Shown here: positions 21,301 through 29,400 of the stretch, one piece after another
Layout: each line of letters begins with the position of its first letter
How positions within the stretch are numbered: position 1 is the first letter of the stretch
Origin: Siphonodentalium dalli
Lineage: Eukaryota; Mollusca; Scaphopoda; Gadilida; Siphonodentaliidae
Assembly (NCBI GenBank): GCA_032622095.1
Contig: CP136062.1
Coordinates: forward strand, 133,317,282 to 133,381,281
Direction: 5' to 3'
Length of the DNA: 64,000 nucleotides
Translations under genes and position numbers: made by a program
The notes under the pieces: generated by a model
Told to the model about the DNA's origin: nothing
Database searches by the model: none
Seen by the model: only the letters and a program-made list of their open reading frames with translations

Positions 21301-22595
21301 TCGATCCTCGCGAATATTTCGCTGAAATGTCCCCGATTTTCTGCAACACCGATATTCCCTTCGACGCTATCGGCGAGCATATGCAAGATCACGTGCGGGA
21401 GCACGATCTTTCGCAAAAGCCGCGACGTCTCTTGGTCGGAGGTATGAAGGCCAGGCAAATTTTGTTGGCGAGCCCTCTGCAGAAATGGTATTTACAGCAC
21501 GGTATAGTAGTGACGAAGATCTACCAGGTAGTGGAGTATCGGTCCCAACGCTGTTTCCAATCGTTCGTAGACCGGGTCAGCGACGCTAGGAGAACGGGCG
21601 ACCTACATCCCGATAAATCTATAATAGCCGACACGATGAAGGTGATAGGGAATTCCGCGTACGGATCTATGATAATGAATAAAATGACGCATCGAGATAT
21701 TAAGTATATTCAGGGAGAGAACAAAACCTCTCTCAAAATCAATGAACCACGATTTCGAAAATTGGAGTGCCTGGACGAAGAAGAGGAATATTACGAAGTC
21801 GAAATGGCTAAGCAAAAAATCAAGCTGGACCTACCTATCCAATTGGGATTCTTTATTCTGCAATACGCTAAACGAAGAATGTTGGAATTCTATTACGATT
21901 TCCTCGATTTATACGTGGAGAGACGTAATTTCGAATACCTAGAAATGGACACAGATTCGGCGTATATCGCACTCGCCGGGAAAACGCTCAGAGACGTAAT
22001 TAAACCGTTGCATAAGTATGACGAAGGTATATCGGGTTCGTGTCACGATGATAACTCGGAGGATCGCTGGTTCCCGAGGACTTGTTGTACGAAACACGCC
22101 GCTTTCGACAAACGAAAACCGGGATTATTTAAGCTGGAATACAGCGGAGACGAGATGATCGGGCTTTGCTCGAAAACCTACATCGCCCGAAAGGCGAAGG
22201 TGGTTAAACCTTCCAGTACCAGAATCGTCGGATACGGGCTACTGAGGAAAGCTATCAATCTGAAAAAGAAGTCACTCCCGAAATTTCGAAAAACGAATGA
22301 ATATAAAATCAGCTCCAAGGGATTACGAAAATGCAGCATTAAAGCGCCGATGTCTATTTATAGAAGGGTACTCCGAAGCGGACGAGTAGGATCAAGCACG
22401 AACCGCGGATTCAGGGCTAGACACAACACCATATACACGTACACGCAGGAGAAGAGAGGTTTTTCATATTTTTATTGCAAAAGAGAGGTACTGAGATGCG
22501 GGATACGCACGCGACCTTTAGATATTACATTAACTCCGGTACAAAAAGTACGCCAAAATAACCGCCGGAGATACTTTGACCTTGCAGGTTTCTAG
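18309..22595 (+). pseudogene. polB: Protein-primed family B DNA polymerase (pPolB), two in-frame stops
   Basis: The frame is continuous from the zinc-finger exon except for TAG at 18306-18308 and TAA at 20274-20276. It holds a C2H2 finger near 18390, a conserved N-terminal stretch with NLCAFRCIALH near 19050, another finger near 19370, exonuclease motifs (DFE near 19473, N..NYD near 19971), polymerase motif A FDANALYL (about 20670), motif B KVIGNSAYG (about 21640), motif C DTDS (21948-21959) and SKTY (about 22170). These are the hallmarks of Polinton pPolB, which copies linear DNA from a terminal protein. A GAT expansion gives an acidic run at 19829-19880. The expected C-terminal signature (TNRGFRARHNTIYTYTQE) ends near 22540. 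The last residues run into deleted capsid sequence and are not native. Catalytic residues are all present, so the stops appear recent. Confidence 0.93.
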
Positions 22596-23288
22596 TATCG
22601 CGTCCTCTATATGTACTTTGTACGTCGCGGCGTCGTCGGTCGTCATCAGACAAAACGACGGGTCGGTGCGATACAATCTCACGACCACGTCCACTTGATT
22701 CAATAGATAACGATCTTGTAAAAATACGTCGTGGAGTATAGGTCCGCATAAATCGACGGTTTTGCTATCTGCCGTCCGCTTCGAACGCTTAATTAATCCG
22801 TCGTTCCTTCCTTTCGTGTCTGCACTGTCCATATGTCCGTATTTATCTCCGTGATATAACTGACTATCCAGCTGCGTTATTTTAGCATCGTTCCCGTATT
22901 TCAAGAGCGTTTGAATAATACTCTTGTACTGGTAGTTATTGGTGTTCGAAGATACCAACTTCCCGGACATGAATACGTCTACTTGTTCGAACATAGAGGA
23001 CATAAAAAGATTGACCGGTCCGACTTTATCGGTGGCAGCGATCGACGAGCCGTCTTTTTTCGTAATTTTAGCTTTTACGTGTAAACGACTTCTTTTCAAA
23101 TCCAGATATTCCATCGCATTCTGTCCCGATATGTGGAACTCGATAGGCGAGAGGTCGGAGAGTTGAGACACCGGCCGATTTTCTTCGAAGCTTATACTCT
23201 AAACTCCGGTTTGATGAGGCGGTAATTCGAAAAGATTAAGCGAGCTGGGTTGCGCCTCGCGGAACGTTTCTTTGTTTAGGAACGACAT
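22530..23288 (-). pseudogene. MCP: Major capsid protein (double jelly-roll), one in-frame stop and C-terminal half missing
   Basis: The best start is ATG at 23288, which overlaps the end of the upstream gene by about 50 bases. The N-terminal stretch with LNLFELPP is typical of Polinton capsid proteins. A TAG follows at codon 30 (23201-23199). The frame then continues with PIEFHISG, LHVKAKI, VGPVNLFMSSMFEQVDV and TCKVKVSPAVIL, the pattern of the first jelly roll of adintovirus/Polinton hexon-like proteins. It breaks off after about 250 codons, roughly half the usual length, exactly where the converging polymerase frame ends. The second jelly roll is deleted. This protein would build the icosahedral shell, and this copy cannot. 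Confidence 0.9.
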
Positions 23289-23637
23289 CGTCAAACTCGT
23301 CGTGCTTCCGTCTCTCGGCGGTGATCTGCGCCTTACTGACGAGTTTCCGTTTTTTACCTCTTTTTATAGCCGTTTGTCTCTGAATTTGACTCTTGGCTCG
23401 TTCCACGTCTTGTTGGGAGGGTGATACGAGCGACACTTCGATTTCCCCTTGAGGCTGAACCCGTTCCGTAGAATATCTTTCGATCGGTATCATATAGGTC
23501 TGTTGAATATCACCGACACCGCCGCCGCCGGTTTGAACGTTATAGTTATCCGCGTACGTGTCTGTTTTACCGCCGGCGATATTGCGGTAAAACCTCAACC
23601 ATTTTTGCGTGTCCGGTATATAGAGTTTGTCCGTCAT
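23236..23637 (-). CDS. Conserved small Polinton protein upstream of the capsid gene, 133 aa
   Basis: The open frame starts at ATG 23637, whose A is shared with the TAA of the penton-like gene, and overlaps the capsid start. It begins YIPDTQKWLRFY, has a glycine-rich patch (TGGGGVGD), then YMIPIE, a LVSPSQQDVERAKSQI helix and a lysine/arginine-rich tail (KRGKKRK). This order of a short tryptophan-containing start, glycine patch and VSP..Q..E.AKS helix is, as I recall it, common in Polinton proteins placed next to the capsid gene. A virion or assembly role is likely from position, but its function is not known to me. Confidence 0.7.
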   Translation of the reverse strand: MTDKLYIPDTQKWLRFYRNIAGGKTDTYADNYNVQTGGGGVGDIQQTYMIPIERYSTERVQPQGEIEVSLVSPSQQDVERAKSQIQRQTAIKRGKKRKLVSKAQITAERRKHDEFDDVVPKQRNVPRGATQLA

Positions 23638-24078
23638 TACGAATAGAACGGATACCTTTTCAGATGTAACGTCAACGTCGACGGTTCCGTTAAAAATGAA
23701 GCCGGGTTACCCGCTTCATCTCTTATATAGAATTCCATATCATAAATTTCTTTCACTTTGAGAGGAATATATTGAGGTATCGAGAAACTGTGCGTCCATT
23801 TCCCGTTCTTAGACGGGGTAAACGACGCGCATTAACGGTTCTGAACGATCACTCACGATAGACTCGGTACATATATCACTCATAACGTAAAGGTGTGATT
23901 TTCCTTTAGCGGTTTTGGAGTTCTTCATCGAAGCGTCGATATCGGTGATCGCCACATTCCAGAAACCTTCTAACTTAAGCGGCGAACTCAAATGAATACG
24001 AAAATTATGAGTGTTATTGTCTTTCCAATATTTCAAACTCTGATCGCTCCTTATCGTTATATAATAATCCGACTGCAT
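23637..24078 (-). pseudogene. Penton-like minor capsid protein (single jelly-roll), frameshifted
   Basis: ATG at 24078 overlaps the end of the pX-like gene by 22 bases. The start YYITIRSDQS followed by NNFRIHL-like, LKLEGFWNVAITDI matches the N-terminal pattern of Polinton penton proteins (F.V.LPS, then L.G.WEV.L.EI). The frame stops at 23809, but the following sequence in the next frame continues the family pattern (IPQYIPLKVKEI, then LTLHLKRYPF) to TAA at 23639-23637. One frameshift near 23810 separates the two. The whole gene would be about 147 codons, shorter than pentons I know of, so an internal deletion is possible. It would occupy the fivefold vertices of the capsid. Confidence 0.75.
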
Positions 24079-24380
24079 TTCAACCTCGGGATAATCGGTT
24101 TGAGCAGTAGCGGTAGTATATACTGATATCTGTTCAACAAGTTTCTTCTCTGCTTGTTCGTTACCCGCTTAGAAACCAAACGTCGTATAACGTTTCTATA
24201 GTCGTACAACTCCTTTTTGACTTTGTTAGTCATAGGACAAACGGCGTGGAGTACGTTGTATACGCCTTCGGTTATTGCGTGTAGTTGATCGTCCGATAAA
24301 GTTCTTAAAATAGCTTTCCGTTGTGAGTCGGAGGTTTCAATTAATATTTTGAATAATGCCAAATGTTTTTTTACGCCCAT
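24057..24380 (-). CDS. pX-like basic protein, 107 aa
   Basis: This open frame has a helical N-terminal half (LALFKILIETSDSQRKAILR, then AITEGVYNVLHAVCP), a basic middle (KKELYDYRNVIRRLVSKR, NKQRRNLLNRY) and a hydrophobic end ILPLLLKPIIP. Similar small proteins, with a C-terminal LP.LL.P segment, are common in Polintons and adintoviruses, where they are compared to adenovirus core protein X. The glycine pair usually found before the hydrophobic segment, which resembles a protease site, is replaced by YQY here. This fits the absence of a protease gene, but may be chance. Role inferred: DNA condensation or capsid-interior protein. Confidence 0.65.
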   Translation of the reverse strand: MGVKKHLALFKILIETSDSQRKAILRTLSDDQLHAITEGVYNVLHAVCPMTNKVKKELYDYRNVIRRLVSKRVTNKQRRNLLNRYQYILPLLLKPIIPRLKCSRIII

Positions 24381-24411
24381 GTTACCGGCTGGCGATATAG
24401 AGTCGTTATAA

Positions 24412-25518
24412 TCAGTTATTATCGTTTGACCCGCTTTTTATAGCATTGAGGTCGTCTTGTTTTACCCAGGAATCGTATTTGGGACTCGGCCAGCCTTTCC
24501 AACTCACTAGGTATTCTTTCCGACCGCCTCTTTTACGAGATCGAATAACGGAGTCGATTAAATAGGTTTCTCCCTCGTAGGCCTTGCTCAGCTGATTCTG
24601 ATAGAACGTACCGGTAATGATTTCTCCGGAATAGTCTTTCAGACGGAATTGCGGAATACCCTGTTTCATAAATCTCTCCGTTATAACGAATAATTCTCGG
24701 GTCCAACGTTCGTCGTATTCTCTCTGAAACGTGCTGCGTAGGTACGATATCCGGACTAAATCCCCCACTTTGAACTTATATTTTAGTCGTTTGTTAACCT
24801 CGTTGGTTTGATATAGTAAATTCCACAGGGCTGCGGAGTCGTTTCGTTTGACGCTCGCCGGTCGTCTCTTGATAGTGCGATGATAGGTATTATTATAACT
24901 TTCGGTAACTCGGGCGAGTACGTTGACCCATTTATGCGTCTGGTTATGGGTCATATAACGGGTGAGACGCATTTTTATACTTTTAATCGCTCGTTCCGCG
25001 TAGTTGGCTTTCCCGATATTGTTGGTGGTGAAATAATCAACGCGTTTAGATTTGAGGTATCTTTTGAATTGAACATTGACGTACTCGGTGCCTGGGTCAG
25101 ATCTTATCTTTTGGGGAACTCTTCCGTCCGAGAATATAGTTTCAAAAGCCCGTACTATTTCCTTAGCGGTCTTCGTCCGCAGTGGTACCGTCCATACGTA
25201 CTTAGACATAATATCTATAGCCAAGGCGAAATATAAATAACCGTCGTTATCTAGTCTGTACTTTTCCATATACGCGGTGTCTACGTCCCATTGGTAATCC
25301 ACGGAAGGCGCTACGACTTTCCTTCTCCGGAACTTTCGTTTTTCTTCTTTGTGTAGGGAATAGCTTTCTTGTTTAGATAGCCAATCTTTTATTTTGTTTC
25401 TATTCAAGACGAATTTACCTTCCTTACGGGTTGTTCTATACAGCTTGTCGGCTCCGGCGTACGCAGCTGCGTGGGTGGGGTCATAATATATAGTCTTCAG
25501 GTACTCTTCGTATTTCAT
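24412..25518 (-). CDS. INT: Polinton DDE integrase with C-terminal chromodomain, 368 aa
   Basis: Retrovirus-like integrase fold. The catalytic acidic residues are visible as the D of QWDVDTAYM, the D of RSDPGTEYV and the E of KANYAERAIKSIK. Before them is a basic segment (KEEKRKFRRRK). After them come WNVL-type helices (HKWVNVLARVTESYNNTYH) and the chromodomain (LIDSVIRSRKRGGRKEYLVSWKGWP, W at SWV). The length is normal. The ATG at 25518 overlaps the TGA of the upstream gene (ATGA); an in-frame TAA four codons further up excludes a longer start. It joins the 3' ends of the element to target DNA with a 6-bp stagger, and the chromodomain probably guides it to marked chromatin. It is open from end to end. 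Confidence 0.95.
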   Translation of the reverse strand: MKYEEYLKTIYYDPTHAAAYAGADKLYRTTRKEGKFVLNRNKIKDWLSKQESYSLHKEEKRKFRRRKVVAPSVDYQWDVDTAYMEKYRLDNDGYLYFALAIDIMSKYVWTVPLRTKTAKEIVRAFETIFSDGRVPQKIRSDPGTEYVNVQFKRYLKSKRVDYFTTNNIGKANYAERAIKSIKMRLTRYMTHNQTHKWVNVLARVTESYNNTYHRTIKRRPASVKRNDSAALWNLLYQTNEVNKRLKYKFKVGDLVRISYLRSTFQREYDERWTRELFVITERFMKQGIPQFRLKDYSGEIITGTFYQNQLSKAYEGETYLIDSVIRSRKRGGRKEYLVSWKGWPSPKYDSWVKQDDLNAIKSGSNDNN

Positions 25519-25862
25519 AATTTCAACCACTTAAGTCTTTTCTGTTTAGATGATTTATTTCTCTTTCGCTTCAGCGGAATTCCGGGCGGCGGTGGTAAGG
25601 AGATACCTAAACCTAATTGCGTTTTATACGCCTCTGTTTTAGTGGACCGGGTGGTGACTTCTTGTTCAGATTTATTGCTTTCCTTTTGAGCGGATCGGGT
25701 GGTGACTTCTTCTTCAGATTTATTGAATTCTTTTATCGAGTAGTCGGGTTTAATTCGGGGTTCGTGAGTTGTTATGGCATTATAGTCGTTATTTACGACC
25801 TCGTCCTGACCCGACAGTAGGTGTTGAAATCTTTCATTCGATAGTAATACCAACTTTTTCAT
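25515..25862 (-). CDS. Conserved linker protein upstream of integrase, 115 aa
   Basis: It starts MKKLVLLSNERFQHLL, a phrase much like the start of a small protein found beside integrase in many Polintons. The middle contains a tandem duplication of about 13 residues (NKSEEEVTTRSAQKE and NKSEQEVTTRSTKTE). The end has a PPPPG turn and a strongly basic tail (KRKRNKSSKQKRLK). Stop and integrase start overlap in ATGA, which suggests coupled expression. Its function is unknown; DNA or nucleoprotein binding is a guess from the tail. Confidence 0.6.
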   Translation of the reverse strand: MKKLVLLSNERFQHLLSGQDEVVNNDYNAITTHEPRIKPDYSIKEFNKSEEEVTTRSAQKESNKSEQEVTTRSTKTEAYKTQLGLGISLPPPPGIPLKRKRNKSSKQKRLKWLKL

Positions 25863-25906
25863 CTCGACTCTACGCGTTCACAGACGCTTATGGTTAGATT
25901 TTTTTT

Positions 25907-26538
25907 TTACGCGCTCTGATATATAATGGTATCCTCGCCGGGAAATATTTTGGATCTTACTCGATACGCGTCGTCAGATGTGGGCGCTAAATCGTGTACT
26001 AGGTACCCGAAATTTTCTGAGGTGGCGTCCCTGTACGCTTCTAATATAAATTTACTTTGACCCGGAAAGGCCTGACGGGCTAAATACTGCAACTGGGTAA
26101 CGTCTCGAGGATTCTTCATAAGCACGTTTATATGAGTATTGAGATTGATAGTTCTTCCGTACCGCCCCTTGTTGAATTGGTTTTGATTCAGATATATCAC
26201 CGTCAGATTACGGTGATGCATACCTTTCACAAATAGATTCTCCATTTCGCTCGATGATAACACGGTATCCATCAAGTCATCCAAAACGACCACGTTACAT
26301 TTATTCGAATCTGATATATCTCTCAAATCTTTTTCATCGGGTACACCCTCACGAAACGAAATAAACGAGCTATTTGATCGTACAAAGGTTGATATATTCC
26401 GTAACAATATAGTACACGATCTGGTGTTTGTGAGAACATTTCATCTTTATATTTCAACAATCGATACAACCAAGTAGTTTTTCCCGAACACGTAGCTCCG
26501 GAAATAGCTATCGACGTGTTGCTCGTAAAAGGATACAT
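25907..26538 (-). pseudogene. ATPase: Polinton packaging ATPase (FtsK/HerA type), frameshifted
   Basis: The first frame (26538-26323) carries Walker A GATCSGKTTW and the family phrase YQPLYDQI. The second (26407-25907) carries FISFREGVP, Walker B VVVLDDLMD, LTVIYLNQN (sensor-like), RDVTQLQYLARQAFP and ENFGYLVHDL. The frame changes once near 26370. The order and spacing are those of the roughly 210-aa Polinton/adintovirus ATPase that pumps DNA into the capsid. Compared with the ATPase in the 1-8.5 kb palindrome it lacks zinc fingers and polyQ and is clearly only a distant relative. Confidence 0.92.
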
Positions 26539-26573
26539 AGTTGAATAACCGTTATCGGCGGTATTAGTGCTAA

Positions 26574-26585
26574 TTTATATATATG
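26574..26585 (-). promoter_or_regulatory. TATA-like box upstream of the Polinton ATPase
   Basis: Minus-strand TATATATAAATT, about 36-47 bases before the ATG at 26538. Similar boxes stand before other minus-strand genes: TATATAA at 27626-27632 (PC4-like gene), CTTATAAG at 28026-28033 (membrane protein) and TATATAAA at 28713-28720 (kinase). In such AT-rich DNA each one alone is weak; the regular placement is the argument. Confidence 0.35.
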
Positions 26586-26823
26586 ATAAAAGGTAAGAGA
26601 GATATATCGATCGAATAGTGGGGGGGGGGGGGTAATAATAAAAGACTAAAACACACAATAATTAAATACGTATATTGTTTAATCCATTATAGAATATAGT
26701 ACTTCCTTTCCACGAGAAAGTTGTTTCCTTGACGACGTCTCTAATATTAGTTCGTGATTTTTTTTTTTTTTGTACATATCCGATAGCCCCTAGTTCAGTG
26801 TTCGGGATACGTGTTCATAAACA
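26586..26823. other. Spacer between ATPase and PC4-like genes
   Basis: It contains a run of about 13 G at 26621-26633, AT-rich sequence and a T-run at 26760-26771. AATAAA-like sequence on the minus strand is not clear. No coding frame. Confidence 0.4.
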
Positions 26824-27579
26824 TCAGAGTACTTCTTTTCGAATATCATAATCGGTGATAACGATATTTTGAAATTGTTCGTACGTGACCGTCCTTTCAA
26901 TGTTTTTGGCTTCGTCTTTAAACACACGAAATAACTCGCTTTCGTCGGTTCTATTGAAAGCGATAGCGAATAACTCCGGCCACATTTGGTTCGGCTGTAA
27001 ACACACGTCGTGATCGTTTTGGCTGGGTCTGTTATTTATACAGCCGTAACAAGCTTTTTCCACTTCAACGCGTAATTGCTTTCGAACCAGTTCGGCGTAA
27101 ATGGTAATTAACATTCCACGTAGATCGTCACAGTGTGTGGCCGGAACGGGTGTTAATAGCTCTTCCTGTTCCTTTATACTTTGATCTATATTCTGCATAT
27201 TCTTCTTCAATTCGTCCAATTCTTTAGTTTTGAGAGTGATTACGTACGGTGATGGGTTGAGGTTTCCGTCGTTTTGATAAAACTTGCGGATATGTATTAG
27301 GGTACATCCCGCGTAAATACAAACGTTGATATATCTGTCCCTTCCTAAATAAATCATATCCGTTTCCGTCCCGTCTATTCCTTGAATACGACTGTGAATT
27401 TCGTATTCGATAACGGTTAAGTTCGTTTTAAGAATTTCGTATTCTCCGATATGCAGACTGATCCCGGTTTTAGAAGGTTTAAGTGTTCCATCTTGCGAAT
27501 AATATTTCCTTAGATGTACATTCACTATACCCTCGTAGGACGACACGTCTGCGTAAATATCTCTACCGAGGTAAAACAT
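26824..27579 (-). CDS. Double PC4-like protein with CYGC motif, 251 aa
   Basis: Residues 1-65 and 74-130 are two copies of a PC4/p15-like single-strand DNA-binding module: FYLGRDIYADV.., LRKYYSQDGTLKPSKTGISL, and IYLGRDRYINV.., IRKFYQNDGNLNPS. The pattern (GR.RYV.V, IR.YY...G..KPG.KGI.L) is that of transcription coactivator PC4. The C-terminal half has CYGCINNRPSQNDHDVC, a cysteine/histidine-rich motif that I associate with proteins of DNA mobile elements and viruses. The frame is fully open and lies between the membrane protein and ATPase. PC4 family proteins bind single-stranded DNA and modulate transcription. Here a replication or late-transcription role is inferred. Confidence 0.7.
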   Translation of the reverse strand: MFYLGRDIYADVSSYEGIVNVHLRKYYSQDGTLKPSKTGISLHIGEYEILKTNLTVIEYEIHSRIQGIDGTETDMIYLGRDRYINVCIYAGCTLIHIRKFYQNDGNLNPSPYVITLKTKELDELKKNMQNIDQSIKEQEELLTPVPATHCDDLRGMLITIYAELVRKQLRVEVEKACYGCINNRPSQNDHDVCLQPNQMWPELFAIAFNRTDESELFRVFKDEAKNIERTVTYEQFQNIVITDYDIRKEVL

Positions 27580-27717
27580 TTTTGTTCCCTGGATAAAATA
27601 ATAGAATATACTAAACGTTCTTCCCTTATATACCGATAGCTGAACCGGCTCGAACCGGTTTTTATCCAGAATACCTCCCGCTCAGCGTTATAGCGGGTGT
27701 GTTATATATAGAACTTC

Positions 27718-27978
27718 CTAATTAGGTTGTACGTCGACGGTGCGTTGTATAGACGGGGCTGGTAGCATATAACCCAGGCATCCGCTTACTAAACTCGTCC
27801 AGAACGCCGTCTGATTTGTTCCTGCACTTAGATTTACCAAGCTTACGACGATCACTATCATAATAACGGTTACCTGGCAGAAATATACAATTTGCGCTCG
27901 AGAAATTTCTATACCCATCCAATCCCATTTAGTCGACCTGTTGGACGTCGCTCTCTCTATGGTGTCAACTTCATCCAT
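27718..27978 (-). CDS. Small membrane protein of Polinton type, 86 aa
   Basis: A charged N-terminus (about 30 residues) is followed by a hydrophobic segment at about 30-50 (IVYFCQVTVIMIVIVVSLV), a short polar loop and a second hydrophobic part ending GCLGYMLPAPSI. The phrase S.CLGY.LP.P is, as I recall, a recurrent C-terminal signature of small membrane proteins in Polintons and adintoviruses. Role unknown; virion membrane or entry-related functions have been suggested for such small proteins, which I cannot judge here. The frame is open. Confidence 0.6.
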   Translation of the reverse strand: MDEVDTIERATSNRSTKWDWMGIEISRAQIVYFCQVTVIMIVIVVSLVNLSAGTNQTAFWTSLVSGCLGYMLPAPSIQRTVDVQPN

Positions 27979-28036
27979 ATCACGAAGCGATTAGGGAACT
28001 GACGGGTGTACTGCCCTCGCATTTTCTTATAAGTAT

Positions 28037-28695
28037 TTATTTTTGCGAGGTTTCGGAATACCCGCATAAAATTCTGTCTATATTACGTCGGATAATATTT
28101 TTCATCTCTGCCGCATTTACGTTACCATCGAGTATAATAACGGGAGCCGGTACTAAAAACTTTGTCTGTTTTATAAGCCATTCCTCGTGCAATTGGTGAA
28201 GTGATTGAATATATTCCAAATATCGTCTCTTCCTCCTTTCTGGCTCGTGTTTTAATCCTGTCAGCGACAACTTGCGGTTTTGTTCGTAAATATATAATAA
28301 GGTCGGCTTTTATATACGAGTTTTCCAAAAGGGACACGAACCATTCCGTCAAAATATTATATTCTATTTCGGTCAGGTTGCCGTTTCGAAACATATTTTC
28401 TGTAAATATATAATGTCCGCTGTATAGTGACCTTTCCATAATTTTTATCGGCTCGGTAGTTTCTTGTTTGTGGCGTTCGGTAGATGTCAATTGAACGTAG
28501 GATTGAAACGTCATTGCCCACCTTTTTGCGTTCGTATACATTAATTCCAAAGCGTTGACGCCTCCAATATTCCTCCATCGTTGCCGGTTCCGCGTTTATA
28601 CTCACTCGCGGATCCTCTTGAAAATAACTAAGGAAAGTGGTTTTTCCCGCCCCTATATTACCTTCTACGCACACTGTGTATTTGCTTCCTTCCAT
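28037..28695 (-). pseudogene. Deoxynucleoside kinase (thymidine kinase 2/dNK family), two frameshifts
   Basis: The first part begins with the P-loop VEGNIGAGKTTFL and EP..EEYW. After a frame change near 28560 comes LMYTNAKRWAMTFQSYVQLT, then ERSLYSG (the DRS/ERS motif), then the lid region with RIKTRARKEEE. After a second change near 28225 comes YLEYIQSLHQLHEEWL and VIILDGN. This is the complete order of an animal dNK/TK2-type kinase, about 215-220 codons. Such enzymes phosphorylate deoxynucleosides and would enlarge the dNTP pool for element replication. It sits at the right end of the gene row as cargo and not as part of the usual Polinton core. The two frame changes make it a pseudogene. 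Confidence 0.9.
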
Positions 28696-28914
28696 TTTGT
28701 TTCCTGGGGGGATTTATATAAGACGTGTTACTGTAGTGTGTGACCTTGTTGCGGCGTGCTTATCTCATTAACCGAGTTGTTGTAACTGAAGTGCTGTTTG
28801 TCGATCACGCGTTATTCTCGTGATAACCTTGACCGAGTTGTTGCGGAAATTGTTGTTTGCCTATAACCTAGACGCATACGCCCCCCGATCACGCGCTAAT
28901 GTCGTGATAACCTT
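28696..28914. other. Right subterminal region of the Polinton
   Basis: Upstream side of the kinase gene with a TATA-like box (28713-28720, minus strand), followed by one extra 80-bp TIR-type repeat with GATCACGCGTTATTCTCGTG. No gene. Confidence 0.5.
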
Positions 28915-29319
28915 CGCCGATTTGTTACGGAATATATCGTTTACCCGTGACCTAGATATATACACCCGTGATCACGCGCTATTCTCGTGATAACCCGAGC
29001 CGAATAGTTGCCCGGGACTTAGACATACGCTCGTTGTTTATGCGCTATTATGGTGATAACCCGAGCCGAATCGTTATATATAACCTAGACATACTGGCCC
29101 CCCGATCACGCGCTATTCCCGTGATAACCGTGGCCCACTTGTTGCGGAAATATTTTGTTCGTCCTTGACCTAGACGTACCCGCCACGCGTTATTATGGCG
29201 ATAACCTTCACCGATATATACACCCACGCGGCGTGACCTATAAACCCCGGTTAGCTCAGGATCAGGAGTGGAGCAAAGTCAAGTCAAACCATCTACTAGA
29301 AAACGTAGACTATACTACT
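28915..29319. repeat. Right terminal inverted repeat of the Polinton
   Basis: Inverse of 14932-15348. Inward of the paired part, the right end has at least one further copy of the 80-bp repeat (28800-28914, GATCACGCG..GTGATAACC) that the left end lacks. The repeat number is therefore unequal between ends. Confidence 0.92.
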
Positions 29320-29325
29320 CATGAG

Positions 29326-29400
29326 TGTCAATTAAAATATGGTCCAATGAGGACTAATTATAATATTCCCCCTCCGCCATGAGGATAAATTAAAACATGG
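29326..29400. repeat. Minisatellite continued, right of the Polinton
   Basis: About three variants of the TCAATTAAAATATGGTCC unit, the continuation of 14490-14931 on the other side of the insertion. Confidence 0.8.

Larger units (their letters stand above)
14932..29319. mobile_element. Polinton/Maverick (adintovirus-like) element, 14,388 bp, full boundaries, decayed genes
   Basis: The element starts AGTAGTATAGTCTACG and ends with its reverse complement. TIRs are about 405-417 bp and nearly identical at the tips. CATGAG flanks it on both sides (14926-14931 and 29320-29325), the 6-bp duplication expected of Polinton integrase. The gene set is protein-primed DNA polymerase B, DDE integrase with chromodomain, FtsK/HerA packaging ATPase, double-jelly-roll capsid, penton-like, pX-like and accessory genes. 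The plus-strand polymerase converges on ten minus-strand genes. The adenovirus-type cysteine protease is not seen. Five genes carry stops or frameshifts and the major capsid gene is half deleted, so this copy is not autonomous as a virus. Near-identical TIR tips and open integrase argue for a fairly young insertion. Confidence 0.97.

Noticed and set aside
14932-29319. Adenovirus-type protease gene in the Polinton
   Set aside because: I looked through frames on both strands and saw no H..E/D..Q..C pattern; the gene is probably lost in the deletion near 22.54 kb.
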